A stretch of 64,000 nt of DNA from Gliomastix tumulicola. Its lineage: Eukaryota; Ascomycota; Sordariomycetes; Hypocreales; Bionectriaceae. Below the pieces are notes generated by a model. That model was not told the origin of the DNA and searched no databases. It saw only the letters and a program-made list of their open reading frames with translations. A program made the position numbers and the translations under genes. Positions 46,216 through 57,909 of this stretch are shown here, in pieces (position 1 is the first letter of the stretch; every line of letters begins with the position of its first letter). The stretch is from the NCBI GenBank assembly GCA_001599755.1, contig BCHX01000002.1, positions 3,764,330 to 3,828,329 on the forward strand, in the 5' to 3' direction.

Positions 46216-49200
46216 ACGAGGTCTGGTAATGTACAGTACCATCATTCTAGAAGCACATGCGAGATGACTCCCAATGACCAGTAGTACCTTATCCTCCCGA
46301 AATCTACTTTCGGTTTCCCACTGCATGCACATGTGACCCGCCCACCACACATGCCAGTCAGCTTGGGTGTTGACAAGCGACAAATGGCAAACAGTTCCTA
46401 TCATCGTTGTCCTATGCTGCTAATACCTACAGGGAAGGAGCGTCCAGGAAATCAGGCCATGATCCGTTCGCCTCATTTTGGATTGCGTGGCTCAGTTGAT
46501 GTGTTTCCGGGAGGAAGGTGCGGGTGCTCCTAAACGATGATCCAAAGAGGTGCCCAAATCAGTTGCGGTAGGTACGGTGGTGAGTGAGCGCCCCAGTAAG
46601 GTAGGACAACGCTCACACTAGCGGTCCCTGCCGACTTTCGATAACTCGGGTAGTAGGGAAACACCTCGAGGGGAAAGGAGAAGTTTGCACCACGAGGGGT
46701 TCTTCAGGTTTACATTCATCTGCCGCACGCAAAATGGCGTTCGAGGCATCAGCTAAGTCCGAGCAGGTCTACCAACTTATCACTACAGCTCCGTCATCCA
46801 TAACACCTTTAGAGTCACTGAAGGAGCGAAGCTAGAATGATCTCAGTCATCACTTGGGAAGCACACTGCGGATTTCTGGTTCTTAGGGGGCTGAAGTTGA
46901 GGCTTGCGAACTCTCTGACGGCGGCGGTATCACCTGCGGTCTCACAAGTCCTATGATAGCAGTCCAGGACTGTACCTAGCTTGCGATGCCGAGTTGCATC
47001 TGCGGGCAGCGATCCCGGCATCTGCTACCGGGATTTGTTGATGAGGCTAGTGATCGACAAGTTCAACAAGGCCAGACATCAAACATCTCAGAGCGACGAC
47101 CAACGCACCGGTAACTGAGTTACCCGATACACCTTGCCGAGTGGACTTGGCATGTCAGGGGGATTCGAAAGGGAGGGTCAATGGACAAATTTCCTGTCTT
47201 GCCACTCGGTCGTCTCCTCCGGACACGAACGAGGGCTTTCCCAGATTCCGGTATGCCCACTCCGAGGGGATGCCAGACACGAGATGCGTCGAAATTATCG
47301 ACAGAGCCAAGACCACCATCAAACGACTGGCCACGGGCGGGGTCCAGTGCGAAATAGACAGGGGGGTAGTGAAGAAGAAGAAGAAGGGAAAAGCATGTTT
47401 TCCACATGACAGCGTTGATCCGTGGCTCCGAATGCGCCTGCCAACATGTCAAACCGTCAAGGCGAGCATCCGGGCGGTGCTCTACCCTCGCTAGCAGCGC
47501 GCCGCCAATGGGCATGCAACCCGTCCTGAAGCCATTCAGACCCAGCGTTGGGGGCCGGCAAGCAGCAGCATTTGCCACTGGCGTCGGACGAGCCAAGGAG
47601 AAATACTGCGCAGGAGGGGTCTCAGCTCACCCTTCGCCTCCTTGGGGCTGGAGAATTCCCATGCGCCATTGCAAACAGACGCCCCGGGTGGTTATGGGAG
47701 GGTGTGTGATGACTGAGAACCGCGCTTCGGCAGCTGCCGGCAGCCTGGAACGGAGAGTCGGACGTCCAAGAGTGGTAACAGGCCAGAGAGGCGAAAAGCG
47801 TACGCAATGCTGGGCGATCCTTGGGGCCCGGCAGACGCTCGTTGGCTGAGAAATCACGGTTCTAGCAGGCCTCGAGACGGCTCGCCATACAAAATGGAGG
47901 CATGTGGTTGAAGCAAGGGGGTCGCCCAAAGGCGTAGGGATCGTCGGCGCTGTGGAGGTGCAGTGCAGGTGGCGAGAAAGCTGGCGGGGAAACGCCACAC
48001 AAAGCACCGCCTGTGGCTGGTAACGACCTATCAGCCCATTGGGCCAGCTGAACGTTAGGCTGAGGTACGAAATCAAAAACTGGAGCCGAGGATTGTGCTA
48101 CCTGTCTCTCAAATCTCTGCCCAGTCTGCCGCAGAACGAGATTTGCCACCCGAGGGACAAAACCCGTCGACCAATGAGCGGCGGGCACATAAGTTCTCAG
48201 TGTCGGGCTCCGTCGTGTCCAGCCCAGACCTTGACCCATGCGCAGCCCATCGTTGTCTTGGTCCTTGGTCGGCAAGTGCCACAGGGTCTTTGAGGGTCTC
48301 ATAGGATGCCACCTTTTCTATACGCGCTACCCTATACGGAGATGCGCCTCACAGCTCGAATAGGGTCTCGGATATCATCTCTCGGACCCGGGGGAGCGTG
48401 GGCAGGTGCCAGGTGATGAGGTCATCTGCAGAAGGGTCACGAAGGGTCCAACAACACATGCAGACATCGCGTGCCCATCGCAATATCAGAAGCAATTTTC
48501 CCCCGTCATCACTGGCCAAAAGGATCAATATTGGGAATCAGAAACGAGACCCCAGTAGCAGCGATGCCGTCATCACTGCCAGAGACCCAGGCTATCAGCG
48601 TGCTTAGCGGGGCAAAGCCCACAGGCCTCCATGGTGTCTGTGCAGGTACTGTTACAGTGGTGTACCAGCGGAAAACAAGAGGGAGCCGTGCCCGTATGAT
48701 CTTGTCAACTTGTTCCGAGGCAGCCCAGTGGAGGGGGGCCATGGACCGGCAAATGAAGAAATAGGCTCTTCCCAACAGGAAGTCTTCAACGGCGCTCAGT
48801 GCTGATCACGCTCGTCTCTTCTGAACTCGCATTTGCAGCAGACCTCACAATTGAGTTTTCTAGACAATTCGAAAATGCCCTGTCTTGCCGGGCTAAGGCA
48901 CTCCTTCCCGCCATGCACCCTACTCTCGATCTCTGCTAGCCTGAAACCTCAATTTTGACCTTGTACCAAATCTCACGCCGCCGGAGCATTCGGTCCGGAG
49001 GAAAAGCCAGCTACTAGGTACCTCTGGCAGGAGCTCCAGGCGTGCCTGCCCTACGTCATCGGCGTCGCTGTTCGAGAGACCGAATTTTCAGGGTCCATGC
49101 CAAGGCGAACTAAGTCGAACTCTAAACTCGGCAACGGCCGTGACTGAATCGCTGAATTGCTGGATCGAGCGACGCTGCGCTGATTGGCAAGATTGCTCCG

Positions 49201-52200
49201 TACTACCAGTCGCAATTCAAATCATTGCGAATGCATGGCCTCAGGTGGCTGCAGTCTCGTGACCGCGTGCGCTATTGGGACGTTTCATCTGATGGCATGC
49301 TATATATTAGGCGGGGTGGTTTCCGCGAATAGAGACCAGCCTGAATCAGCCTAGTGACATCATCACTGCCAGACATCCCCCATTCCCAATCCCCCATTCC
49401 CCGAGCTCGCGACATGGCGTCTCCAGGAAAATGACAGGAGGCGGGTGTACGTAATGGCTGGTGATGTGTCAGTGATGATGCCTAGCCGCACTGCTGGCAG
49501 GAGCAGCAGAGGGCACAGCCAAAACGGATATGACGTAGGCAGAGCAGGTACCCGAAAAGAGACGGTGCCAAAATACGATTCCTAATCCTCGATCCTAGCA
49601 GACCACAAATATCGAATTTTGCCTACCTTGAAACCCCACAGCCCTCAATCGGGGTCAATTGGGCAAATCAATTGGGTGCTAGCATGCTAGCAGTGCTAGT
49701 CGCTGTCGATCAGATCCACGAACTGCCTCCAGACAACGACTCGTGTCTGTATCATCGGCAGCCGACAGGGCAGTCCTGTCCAGAGCGTCGCGAGCCTTGC
49801 GCGCCCTGAGAGTTTTTTGCACTCCAGCGACTCCCCACCAATGCCCCCCCGGTTCCGTACTCCGAAAAGCGAAGCTAGAGCGCTGCTAGCGACGCCTCGC
49901 CCTCTATTAAGGGTAACCGCAGCACGAGCTATTGACCCAAGGGATCCATGCCCATGACAAAGTGAGTCGAATCCTGGACCGTCGTCGACCATCCATCCCC
50001 GCGGCTCATCCACATGCCCGCATTTGTGGGACTTGGGACGGAGCCTGTGGGCGGGCGAGAAGCGTCTTTGATGCTGTGATGATGATACATGACTACGTTG
50101 CCGCGGGCGGTGTTCCTCCCGGGGAATACACGGGCGCACACGCACCCTCCCTTTGCAGTGGCGTTATGCTATGCTTAGCCTCGACGATCCAAAAGGGCCC
50201 TGGGTCCCCATCCTTAGCCTTGACATGAGGTTCGAAGATTCGAGACCCTGCGCCTGTCCTGCCCATCATGTCGAGACTGAGCCCGAGCCCGAGACTAGGC
50301 GCCAGACGCTTGGAAACTCGGGTGGCGAAATGTCTGGTAGCAGCTGCCGGCTGCTGTCTTGGCCCGAGCTGCAAGTCGTCAGCCTATCCGTCCCGCATGC
50401 TCCGCCCCGGATCAATCATCACACGCTGCCCAGACCAGGGACCAGCCCATGTAAGTCACTTGCTTGCCTGCATTGAGCGATGATCTCCCCCTGGTACTTT
50501 CCCAACGCAGGCAAGGTACATGGCCGTACTTTGAGGAGTCAATACTTGTTTTGATATGTATTCTTTGCCCTGGACCTGCCGTATTCGCTAGACACCTGTA
50601 CCTGATGGTACGTTGTCGCTGGCAGGGTGTCCTGGAGCACGAGGGTGTGCACAAGACACACCACCCACCACCTCGGAGACAAGCTCGCACGGCTCGTCGA
50701 AAAATCGCACTACAGGAGATGTGAAAGACTAAATTCCCATGGTTTCTCGGGGTGGGGAATGCTAAAGCCATCTGTCCCTGGCTTGGCTGCCTGCGCCTAA
50801 GCTATCTTGCATAGTACCACTACCTTGCTTGTACGAGTACCTACGCAGGTCGTGGAGCCAGCTCTTCGCCCTGCCTGAGCCTGGCGGTCCTCGCTGGGCA
50901 GGTTTTCGCCTCCCTCATCATAGGTACATGCTGCCCTGTATGTTTCCTGCTTTGTACTTACGCATTGTTGGCGACCGTTCGGCAGTCTGCCGTGGCTGAT
51001 GGACTCACACCCTCTCCCCCCTTTTCCACACCAGCACTGCTGCTTGGACCCTGTGATCCACCACCAGACGTTTTGATATTGACTTGCCATCGTCGCCATT
51101 GTCATGACTTCACTCTCTTCTCTTCAATTCTCTTAAACGAATTTTCCTCACCGTTCGTCTGTCTCTCCACAAGGCACACCTAAGCCGACCTAGTATTGGC
51201 TCCTTAGCGGGCTGAAGTAGTGAGTGGCCTACTGTTGCTAGCAAGCTCTTCCTGGATCGCTCCTGCTGCTCCCCATTTGCCTCAATTGCATTATTCAGGG
51301 TCTCTTCCTTGACTGTCGTCGCTGCTAGTGTCAATACATGCACATCCCCGACTCATCTGCGGCTTCCAGTGGACAGGTCTCTTACACACACCCCTGTCCT
51401 TTCTGAGATATGACGAGGACATTTGCCCCCTTGTTGACAGCTGTCTAGACTCTTGACATATCTTGCCTCGTTGTACCTCATCATTTCCTGCCGGCCTGCG
51501 GTTGTGGGAGTTCACGCGACCTCGTACGATCTCATTGACAGCTCGGAACTGTCGTGTACCCGCCCAGCGCTGCAGACCTGGGCTAGACCACTCCCCTACA
51601 ACTGGCCACCCGGTACACGATCCGCGCTGGAAACCCGTTGAGCAGCGTCTTCCTTGTGACCTGTGATGGAGACGGTTACTCGAAACAGCAAATATCAACA
51701 CGGACCACCACGCCTCACTTGCATCCCGCCCGACTCTTAGGGTCCTCAAATCTCCATCCGAACAAGCTCGAGGGACCAGGATCTTCCGCACGTCACTCTA
51801 GACCACCTCACTGCGCCAGCCTCTCGCGCGCTGTCACTTTGGCTTGCGAACGGGACTCTCCGATCTTCGCGCCTCCAGTTCCCAGTTCCCAGTTCTCTCC
51901 CCCAGGTCCTGGGCCTGAGAGTGCCTCTATCGAATCATTTACCCCTGCTCGCGACCCAGTGCTCACTCTCACTCTGCATTGGCTCGACAGGCCTTGCTGG
52001 TTCCCCTTTTCGGACGACGAGCTCGGTACGTGCAGCAGCCGCCGCCGCCAGCAGAGGCGCGGTCTTAGGGGTACCTACATCCCTGTACGTACATGCAGAC
52101 GGTGCATGCACACCCAACACGCTCAGCAATACATACACACCTGCAGGCTGTACCTACCTATCTGACCTAGCTCCGGCTCCAGGGCTCCTCCGGTCAAGAC

Positions 52201-52646
52201 CACCCGCCCGCACACACAAATATACACACACACCCAATTATCTCTCAGGGTTTCCAGACCCGCTTAGCACAACTACGTGCGTGCGTGCGTGCGTCTCTGG
52301 GATCTGAGATTGCCGCAAGGCCAGGCCTGCCTTGGCTACTCAAGCTATTCCTCGCAAGCCCGGACGCTCGCCTCAACATTAGCATCCACCTGTGGCGCTC
52401 TTGGCCGTGGCGGTTCTTCAACGTTTTTGTTCTTATTAAGGCGATCTGCTGTCGGTTATCTTGTATCCGGCTTGCTGCCATATCAAGCTTCGTCCTTTAT
52501 ACCAGGGCCGACATTCCCCTGCTGCATGACTTTCCTTCTACCTCTCTTTTCCTCCTTCCCCTCCCTTTCCTCCTCTCCTCCTCCCCTCTTTTCCTCTTCC
52601 GCAGCTGGCCAGCCTGCAAGGGCTTGGCCCCTCTGCTCAACTCAAT
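46216..52646. other. 6.4 kb gene-free stretch
   Basis: The longest empty region in the window, between the end of PRE7 and the YTH gene. Frames up to 166 codons occur on both strands but overlap, change codon pattern and lack domains. Seen: a 14-base palindrome GCTAGCATGCTAGC at 49678-49691, direct TCAATTGGG copies just upstream, AGGTACCT at 49016-49023, and AC-rich and GTGC repeats at about 52190-52295. The final 1 kb is C/T-rich and may be an extended leader of the YTH gene. No tRNA or 5S gene was recognised. Confidence 0.55.
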
Positions 52647-54797
52647 ATGGGCGACCTGACATCGCAGACAACTGCTAGTCCAACCATTGCGAACGAGGAT
52701 CCCAAGACCATGGCCGAGCTACCTTCTGGGCCCCCTCCGGTGGTCGGCAGATTCGTGCCTGGCGTCGAGCCTGTCGGCCAGACTGAGGCTTCTCTCGAAG
52801 CTCAAGCACCGGCTCAACCCCAGCCCGCGGGACAGCAGCACCCTTTCGCCTCTCAGCTCGACATGTCTCGCACGACTCATCCTCAGCATGCCCAGCACGC
52901 CCAGCACGCCCAGCATGGGGGATCCAGACCGTACAATATGGCGCCTATGGCGAACGCCCTGCCTCAGGTTCAGTACCGACCAGGGCAGTACCCCGTCGCC
53001 CACCAGCAACAGCGATACAACCACGCAGCATCGCCTCCTATGATGCCTCAGATGCCGTATGGACCTTCGGCTGGGGCGATGAACATGAATATGGGCCACC
53101 AGGGTTACTATGTTCAGCAGCAGCCGCATATGATGCAGTACTATGCTGGGGGCCAGTCTCCGTCCCAGATGCAGATGCCGCCTAGGCAGGGCATGGCCTA
53201 CTATCCCCAGCAGATGATGATGGGGCAGCCGCAGGCGGGATTCTACTACCCCCAGCCGACGCAATACTCGACCCCAAACCACAGCATGTCGCCAACACCG
53301 CTGCCGAGACAGCACCAACATCAGCATCACCACGCCAGCAGCCCGACCCCCAAGGCCGACTCTCATTCCCAGTCTGCGGCCAAGCACAAAGCAACTGGCA
53401 TGCCGCGCAATTTCGACGAAGGGGGCAAGCCAGCGCGTGGACAAGGTCAGAAGATACATCACAGACACAAAAGAAGTAGAAGCAGCAGGCTTACACGGCT
53501 CGCAGATCCCGGCGACAAGCGACCAGGCGCCGTGCGGGGACCGCCGAGGAAGCCCAAGCAGAGCGGTAAGATGTTACAAACGTCGCGCAATGGCGAGCCT
53601 TCAGCGCTTACAGAATTATTTTTCTAGGATTCGCTATCTGGATAGGGAACCTCCCGCCTCACACGGATTTGATGACCCTCGTGGCGCACGTGTGTACAGA
53701 GACTGTGGGCTTGGAATCGCTGTTTCTCATCTCTAAGAGCAACTGTGCTTTCGCCAATTTCAAGGACGAGGAAGCTTGCGCTCTAGCGCAGCAGCGGATT
53801 CATGACTCGCAGTTTCAGGCCGTAAAGCTCGTCAGCCGTCTTCGAAAGAACAACACGAGCGATACTATTGCGACTCCCACCTCGCCTACGGGACCTGCAC
53901 CTGCTGCCAGCCCCGTATCAACTAGGGGAACAGATGATTCTGGAAATTCTGTGGCCGAAACTGACATCTCCAGTCCGACAACCGTTCAGAGCCCCCAGAA
54001 CAACCCGGCGATTGTCAGAGACCCTAACCAACAAGATAGGTTCTTCATCTTGAAGAGCTTGACTATGGAAGATTTGGAGTTGAGTGTGACGACGGGGATA
54101 TGGGCTACCCAGTCTCACAACGAGGAAACTCTCAACAATGCTTTCCAGGTCTGTTCCAACTCGCTGCGGTGGTGTTGGAGAGGTCCATCCGTCATCTTAG
54201 CTGACCAGCATAACTATGCTTTTTTAGAGTGTGGAGAATGTCTACTTAGTATTCTCAGCCAACAAATCTGGCGAATACTTTGGATACGCTCGAATGCTCT
54301 CTCAGATCGACGAGGATCCGGCCGCCGCGATCGAATTCGCCCCGAAGGCGCAAACGACCAGCGATCTAGACTTACCCAAGGTTATCACCACCGAAGCTAC
54401 GGAGAACCTACCGAAGGGGAGGATAATCGACGACTCGGCGAGGGGTACCATATTCTGGGAAGTTTTCAGGGAAGAAGCAGAGAATGAATCAGAGGACGAA
54501 AGCGAAGGTGGTAGCACCAAAAGTGTTGGGATTGAGGAGGAGGAAGCCAAAACGTGGGGCAAGCCGTTTCAGCTCGAATGGCTGTCGACAACTCGACTGC
54601 CTTTCTACCGGACCCGAGGACTTCGAAACCCGTGGAATTCGCATCGCGAGGTTAAGATTGCTAGAGACGGAACGGAGCTGGAGCCGTCAGTCGGGCGGAA
54701 GTTGATTGGTTTGTTTAATCGAGCCCCGGCTCAACCACAGCCATTCAACCCGATGGTACGGCCGCAAGCTGGCATTCCACCTGGTTACCCGTCATAA
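52647..54797 (+). CDS. RRM and YTH domain RNA-binding protein (m6A reader type)
   Basis: Exons 52647-53565, 53628-54148 and 54228-54797, 669 residues. Predicted reader of N6-methyladenosine in RNA. The N-terminal 300 residues are Pro/Gln/Met/His-rich and disordered, with basic RSRSSRL near the end. An RRM-like fold starts at residue 308 (FAIWIGNLPPHTDL, RNP2-like) with CAFANF as the RNP1-like strand. The YTH domain is at about 443-645. Its aromatic cage is complete in YTHDC1 style: W465 (GIWATQ), W598 (QLEWLSTT) and L612 (RGLRNPWN), followed by the conserved REVKIARDGTELEP. An acidic insertion (ESEDESEGG) lies between cage residues. The introns join phases 1 and 0 correctly (donors GTAAGA and GTCTGT). 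The methyl-binding claim rests on cage residues only. Confidence 0.88.
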
Positions 54798-56189
54798 CAA
54801 TGCTTCAAACGAGGAGCAATTCGATGAGAAACCCGAAACACGATAAAGAGGAGGGCAAAAATACGAGGACGGCGATTGACGCGAATACGACATGAAAGGC
54901 TACGGGACGTATACGATAACGGGTTTCGATCGAATTAGGCTGCCGGCTCAGCATCACACAACATATACGAAGAAAATAATCCTCAGGAATACGAAGGAAG
55001 GAAAGAGCAGGAAGCAGAAGCGGTGCTGAGGGGTCTGAATCATTCCTAGCAGGTTCGAGGGACGGCGCCCAGGCTTGAACGCTTGATGCTATCTTGATGA
55101 CCCGCGAACCTATTTTCATTTCTTTGCCAACTCTTGACGAACCGTGACGAATTAGGACGGCCTACAAAGAGGGGGATCTATCTCAATCTACGAATACGGG
55201 AGAGCTTTGGGTTCATTCATGAGCGCGCGGGGCGGGCGTTGTATGCTGGCCTAAGGAGGGGCTGAGGCTAGCTCGGAGAACACACTTTGGATGCAGACAA
55301 AAACACACACACACACACACACACACACGAAACGACCTGAAGCCATCGCCGACTACCGTGTAGGATGTGCGAACTGCGAAACCATCAGATGTGCTAAATT
55401 ACGTCAATGGGCGTGCGCAGGGGGGAGAAGCCCACGTTCGAAATCGACACCATGCCAGCCTTCCTCCCCATGATGCTGTCATTAGCTTACGCTTGGATGA
55501 GAGAGCTTAGCTCGGGACCGAAAATACATATCTGGGGTAATGAGGTACATGGGCGCCCATGTACCTGGGAGATGATGACGTTGGGTGCGAAAAACAAGAG
55601 CAAACCGAAAAAAAATCAGACATGATCGATGTCATTTCTTCAATCCGGGGGGTGGGGAGGCGAAAATAAGTAGAAATAAAGCATCATTGTCGTCATCATC
55701 GTGATCGCAGAGCTTAGGCTGTTGGTCGCCATCGGTTCCGCATGTTTCAAATGTACATTTTTGTGCTAAGAATCTCGCGATAATTGTGCATGCTTGTGCA
55801 GATGTGAAATTCCCCGTCGCGCCAAACTGCCCGAGCTTCTGTCCTGCCCGCTAAAGACGTCATTTTCTGGATCTGCACAACAGTGCAGTCAAGCCACTTG
55901 TAGCCACCATGTCAGGCAATTGTAGGGGATTCTTTTTTAGGGGAGGTGTGGATAGTAGAGGGCTGTAGAGCGGGGCGCCGTTTTGTATTAGGCGGAGATG
56001 ACTGAGAACCGCGCGCGACTCGATTGAAGGAGGTGCATCACGCATTGGACAGGGTCGGGATGCTTCAATGGGGGAGGTAGACGATGTGAATCGATTAGAA
56101 CATTCCGTGTGCTTATTCTGGGTGCTTGCGACGCGGAATGTGGCGAGTTCGGAGCTTGAGTACTAGTAGGTAGCCGTTGGTGGGAGCTT
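54798..56189. other. Intergenic region between YTH and Hsp30 genes
   Basis: 3' flank of the YTH gene and distal promoter of the heat-shock gene. It has an AC dinucleotide microsatellite at 55303-55328. I see no coding region. Confidence 0.55.
55303..55328. repeat. (AC)13 microsatellite
   Basis: Uninterrupted AC dinucleotide run in non-coding DNA; a likely length-variable marker. Confidence 0.9.
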
Positions 56190-56207
56190 GAAGATTCTAG
56201 AGGCTTC
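56190..56207. promoter_or_regulatory. Heat-shock element, distal
   Basis: Four alternating 5-base units, GAAgaTTCtaGAGgcTTC, with one mismatch in unit three. This is the binding pattern of trimeric heat-shock factor Hsf1. It lies about 190 bases upstream of the TATA box of the Hsp30 gene. Confidence 0.75.
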
Positions 56208-56327
56208 CCCCACCTTCCAGCGCCTTCACTGCGCTTCTCGAGGCAGCTACCATCAACCACCGCCTTGTAGGCAGTGAACAATGGCATTGTCTGGAAGATT
56301 CTGAGTTCGTCAGATGCTTCGTTTGGA

Positions 56328-56340
56328 TTCGTGAAATTTC
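56328..56340. promoter_or_regulatory. Heat-shock element, proximal
   Basis: Perfect three-unit element TTCgtGAAatTTC, 43 bases upstream of the TATA box. A two-unit half site (GAAgaTTC) lies at 56294-56301. Together they make Hsf1 control of the next gene very likely. Confidence 0.85.
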
Positions 56341-56382
56341 TCGTGGCCTTAAGACAGCTGTGAGCCCTGGCTATTCTCAAAC

Positions 56383-56388
56383 TATAAA
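56383..56388 (+). promoter_or_regulatory. TATA box of the Hsp30 gene
   Basis: TATAAA, about 105 bases before the first in-frame ATG (56489) and 214 before the preferred start (56597). Its position predicts transcription from about 56410-56420, so the ATG at 56489 would be within the mRNA. Confidence 0.7.
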
Positions 56389-56596
56389 GCAGCACCTCGT
56401 CTCCCTCAACTCGAGGCATCTTCACTTCTCAATCACACCAACAACAACGAAGCAAAAGCAACAACAGCTCCCACTCGCAAAGCGTTTTATGCAACCTACC
56501 AGAACCTCATCTTCTCTTCGAAGAATCCCTCGAGCCTTCAAGCGCACCGCACCACTCAAGCCTGTTGCCACCACCACCAACCAGCAATCCCGCACA

Positions 56597-57271
56597 ATGG
56601 CGTTCTTCCCTCGCAACTTCTACCACAACAACAACAACGACTCCTCCTTCACCCCTCTCTTCCGCCTCCTCGATGACTTCGACAACTACTCCCGCCACCA
56701 GCAGGGCGGCAGCGGCAGCGGCAACGGCCACGGCCGACGCGCCGGTCTCCCCGCCTGGCAGCCCAAGTTTGACGTGCGGGAGACGGCCGACACCTACGAG
56801 CTCCACGGCGAGCTCCCCGGCCTAGAGAAGGAGCAAGTAAACATCGAGTTCACCGACCCGCAGACGCTCTTCGTCCGCGGCCGCGTCGAGCGCACGTACA
56901 CGGCTGGCACGCCGCCCGCCGGCCACATCGAGGATGGCGGCAACACCGCTAGCGGCGCCATCACCGAGGGCGGCGAGGAGCGTCGCAACTCGCACCAGGC
57001 GACCGTCGAGGACGAGGCCGATGCCGAGAAGCAGATCACCACGACCACGACCGCGACCACGACCACTGAGAAGGCCCCCGAGAAGAAGCAGCCCGCCGAC
57101 AAGGCCAAGTACTGGCTCACGGAGCGCAGCATCGGCGAGTTCTCGCGCAGCTTCAGCTTCCCCGCCCGCGTCGAGCAGGAGGGCGTCACCGCGAACCTCA
57201 AGGACGGCATCCTGACCGTCACGGTGCCCAAGGCTAAGAAGCACGAGGCCCGACGCATCGCCATCAACTAA
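56597..57271 (+). CDS. hsp30: Small heat-shock protein, Hsp30/Hsp20 family
   Basis: Alpha-crystallin-type holdase chaperone, 224 residues from ATG 56597 (MAFFPRNFY, the usual fungal Hsp30 start, in a good context with A at -3 and G at +4). The alpha-crystallin domain begins at WQPKFDVRETADTYELHGEL, continues with LPGLEKEQVNIEFTDP, and ends with GVTANLKDGILTVTVPK. A long Thr/Glu-rich insertion, typical of Hsp30, separates its two halves. The frame is open upstream to an earlier ATG at 56489, which would add 36 residues rich in Arg, Ser, Thr and Pro with no acidic residue (MQPTRTSSSLRRIPRAF), like a mitochondrial presequence. Control by Hsf1 is supported by the upstream elements. Confidence 0.92.
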   Translation: MAFFPRNFYHNNNNDSSFTPLFRLLDDFDNYSRHQQGGSGSGNGHGRRAGLPAWQPKFDVRETADTYELHGELPGLEKEQVNIEFTDPQTLFVRGRVERTYTAGTPPAGHIEDGGNTASGAITEGGEERRNSHQATVEDEADAEKQITTTTTATTTTEKAPEKKQPADKAKYWLTERSIGEFSRSFSFPARVEQEGVTANLKDGILTVTVPKAKKHEARRIAIN

Positions 57272-57694
57272 ATGCGATACCGCATCGAAAAAATATCGGC
57301 CCGCGAACGTACACTCAAGCGGGCATGCGTCTTAACAACAACCATAATATGAGATGACGACTGTGGGGGACGTCGCAAACCTGATTTTGGAGTTGGGGAA
57401 TGGCGCTGGAGGAACAATGAGTTTTCTGCTTTGCACTCAGTTTCCATTCGCTTCCTGATTGTCTGTAATTAAATACCTTACCCATCAATAAAACAACATC
57501 AACCCAGCCAAACCTTTGACATTGACTCCATCGTGATATGCGCGAGTACTGAGTGGAAGGCCATAATGAGCAGACTTTTATTGAAAGCCCGTTTGGTTAG
57601 GTCCGGTATGTCTGTTGTGTTAAGTGCTGGTATATCACGAAAAGAAAAAAAAAGAATGAGTGAAAAGAAAAAATTAGAAAGGAGCAAAAAAAGA
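57272..57694. other. 3' flank of Hsp30 and tRNA terminator region
   Basis: Non-coding. Contains the Hsp30 3' UTR and, at 57686-57692, an A7 run that reads as the T-run Pol III terminator of the minus-strand tRNA. Confidence 0.6.
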
Positions 57695-57776
57695 CGACTT
57701 GGGCCTGATTCGAACAGACGCTCCCGAAGGAACAAGATTTCTAGTCTTGCGCATTAGACCACTCTGCCACCAAGCC
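57695..57776 (-). tRNA. tRNA-Ser(AGA)
   Basis: 82 bases, intronless. On the minus strand the acceptor stem GGCTTGG pairs with CCAAGTC (one G-U), the D-arm has stem GCA/TGC, and the anticodon stem CAAGA/TCTTG encloses the loop CTAGAAA with anticodon AGA. A long variable arm (TCC-TTCG-GGA) marks a class II tRNA, and the T-arm is GTCTG-TTCGAAT-CAGGC. The discriminator base is G, as expected for Ser. The A-box and B-box (GTTCGAATC) are intact, and a T7 terminator follows. The 3' CCA is not encoded, as in eukaryotes. It reads UCU codons (and UCC by inosine). Confidence 0.96.
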
Positions 57777-57903
57777 AGTGCGTATGTTAAGGACACCGCG
57801 CAAGAGGAACATAATGCTGGTGGTCTCCAGCTGAACTGCTAGGCATGACAGGGGTTTGATTTTCCCCCGAGCACGTGATCTGGCGTTAAGTGGGTGAGCC
57901 CCG

Positions 57904-57909
57904 ACGCGT
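57904..57909. promoter_or_regulatory. MluI cell-cycle box upstream of RAD51
   Basis: ACGCGT, 153 bases before the RAD51 start. This is the binding site of the MBF (Mbp1/Swi6-type) G1/S regulator, and RAD51-type genes in yeasts carry it. An ACGCG half-like site (TACGCGG) follows at 57918-57923, and a CACGTG is at 57872-57877. Function is inferred. Confidence 0.6.

Noticed and set aside
48141..48150. ATTTGCCACC, the reverse complement of the proteasome control element
   Set aside because: It lies about 1.9 kb downstream of the PRE7 stop codon and upstream of no proteasome gene, so chance is the best explanation.
47406..48302. Overlapping open frames of about 147 codons on both strands
   Set aside because: No domains, no splice-compatible partners, and codon use unlike the window's real genes.
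50221..50245. GGTTCGAAGATTC resembling a tRNA B-box
   Set aside because: No acceptor stem, D-arm or anticodon arm can be built around it.
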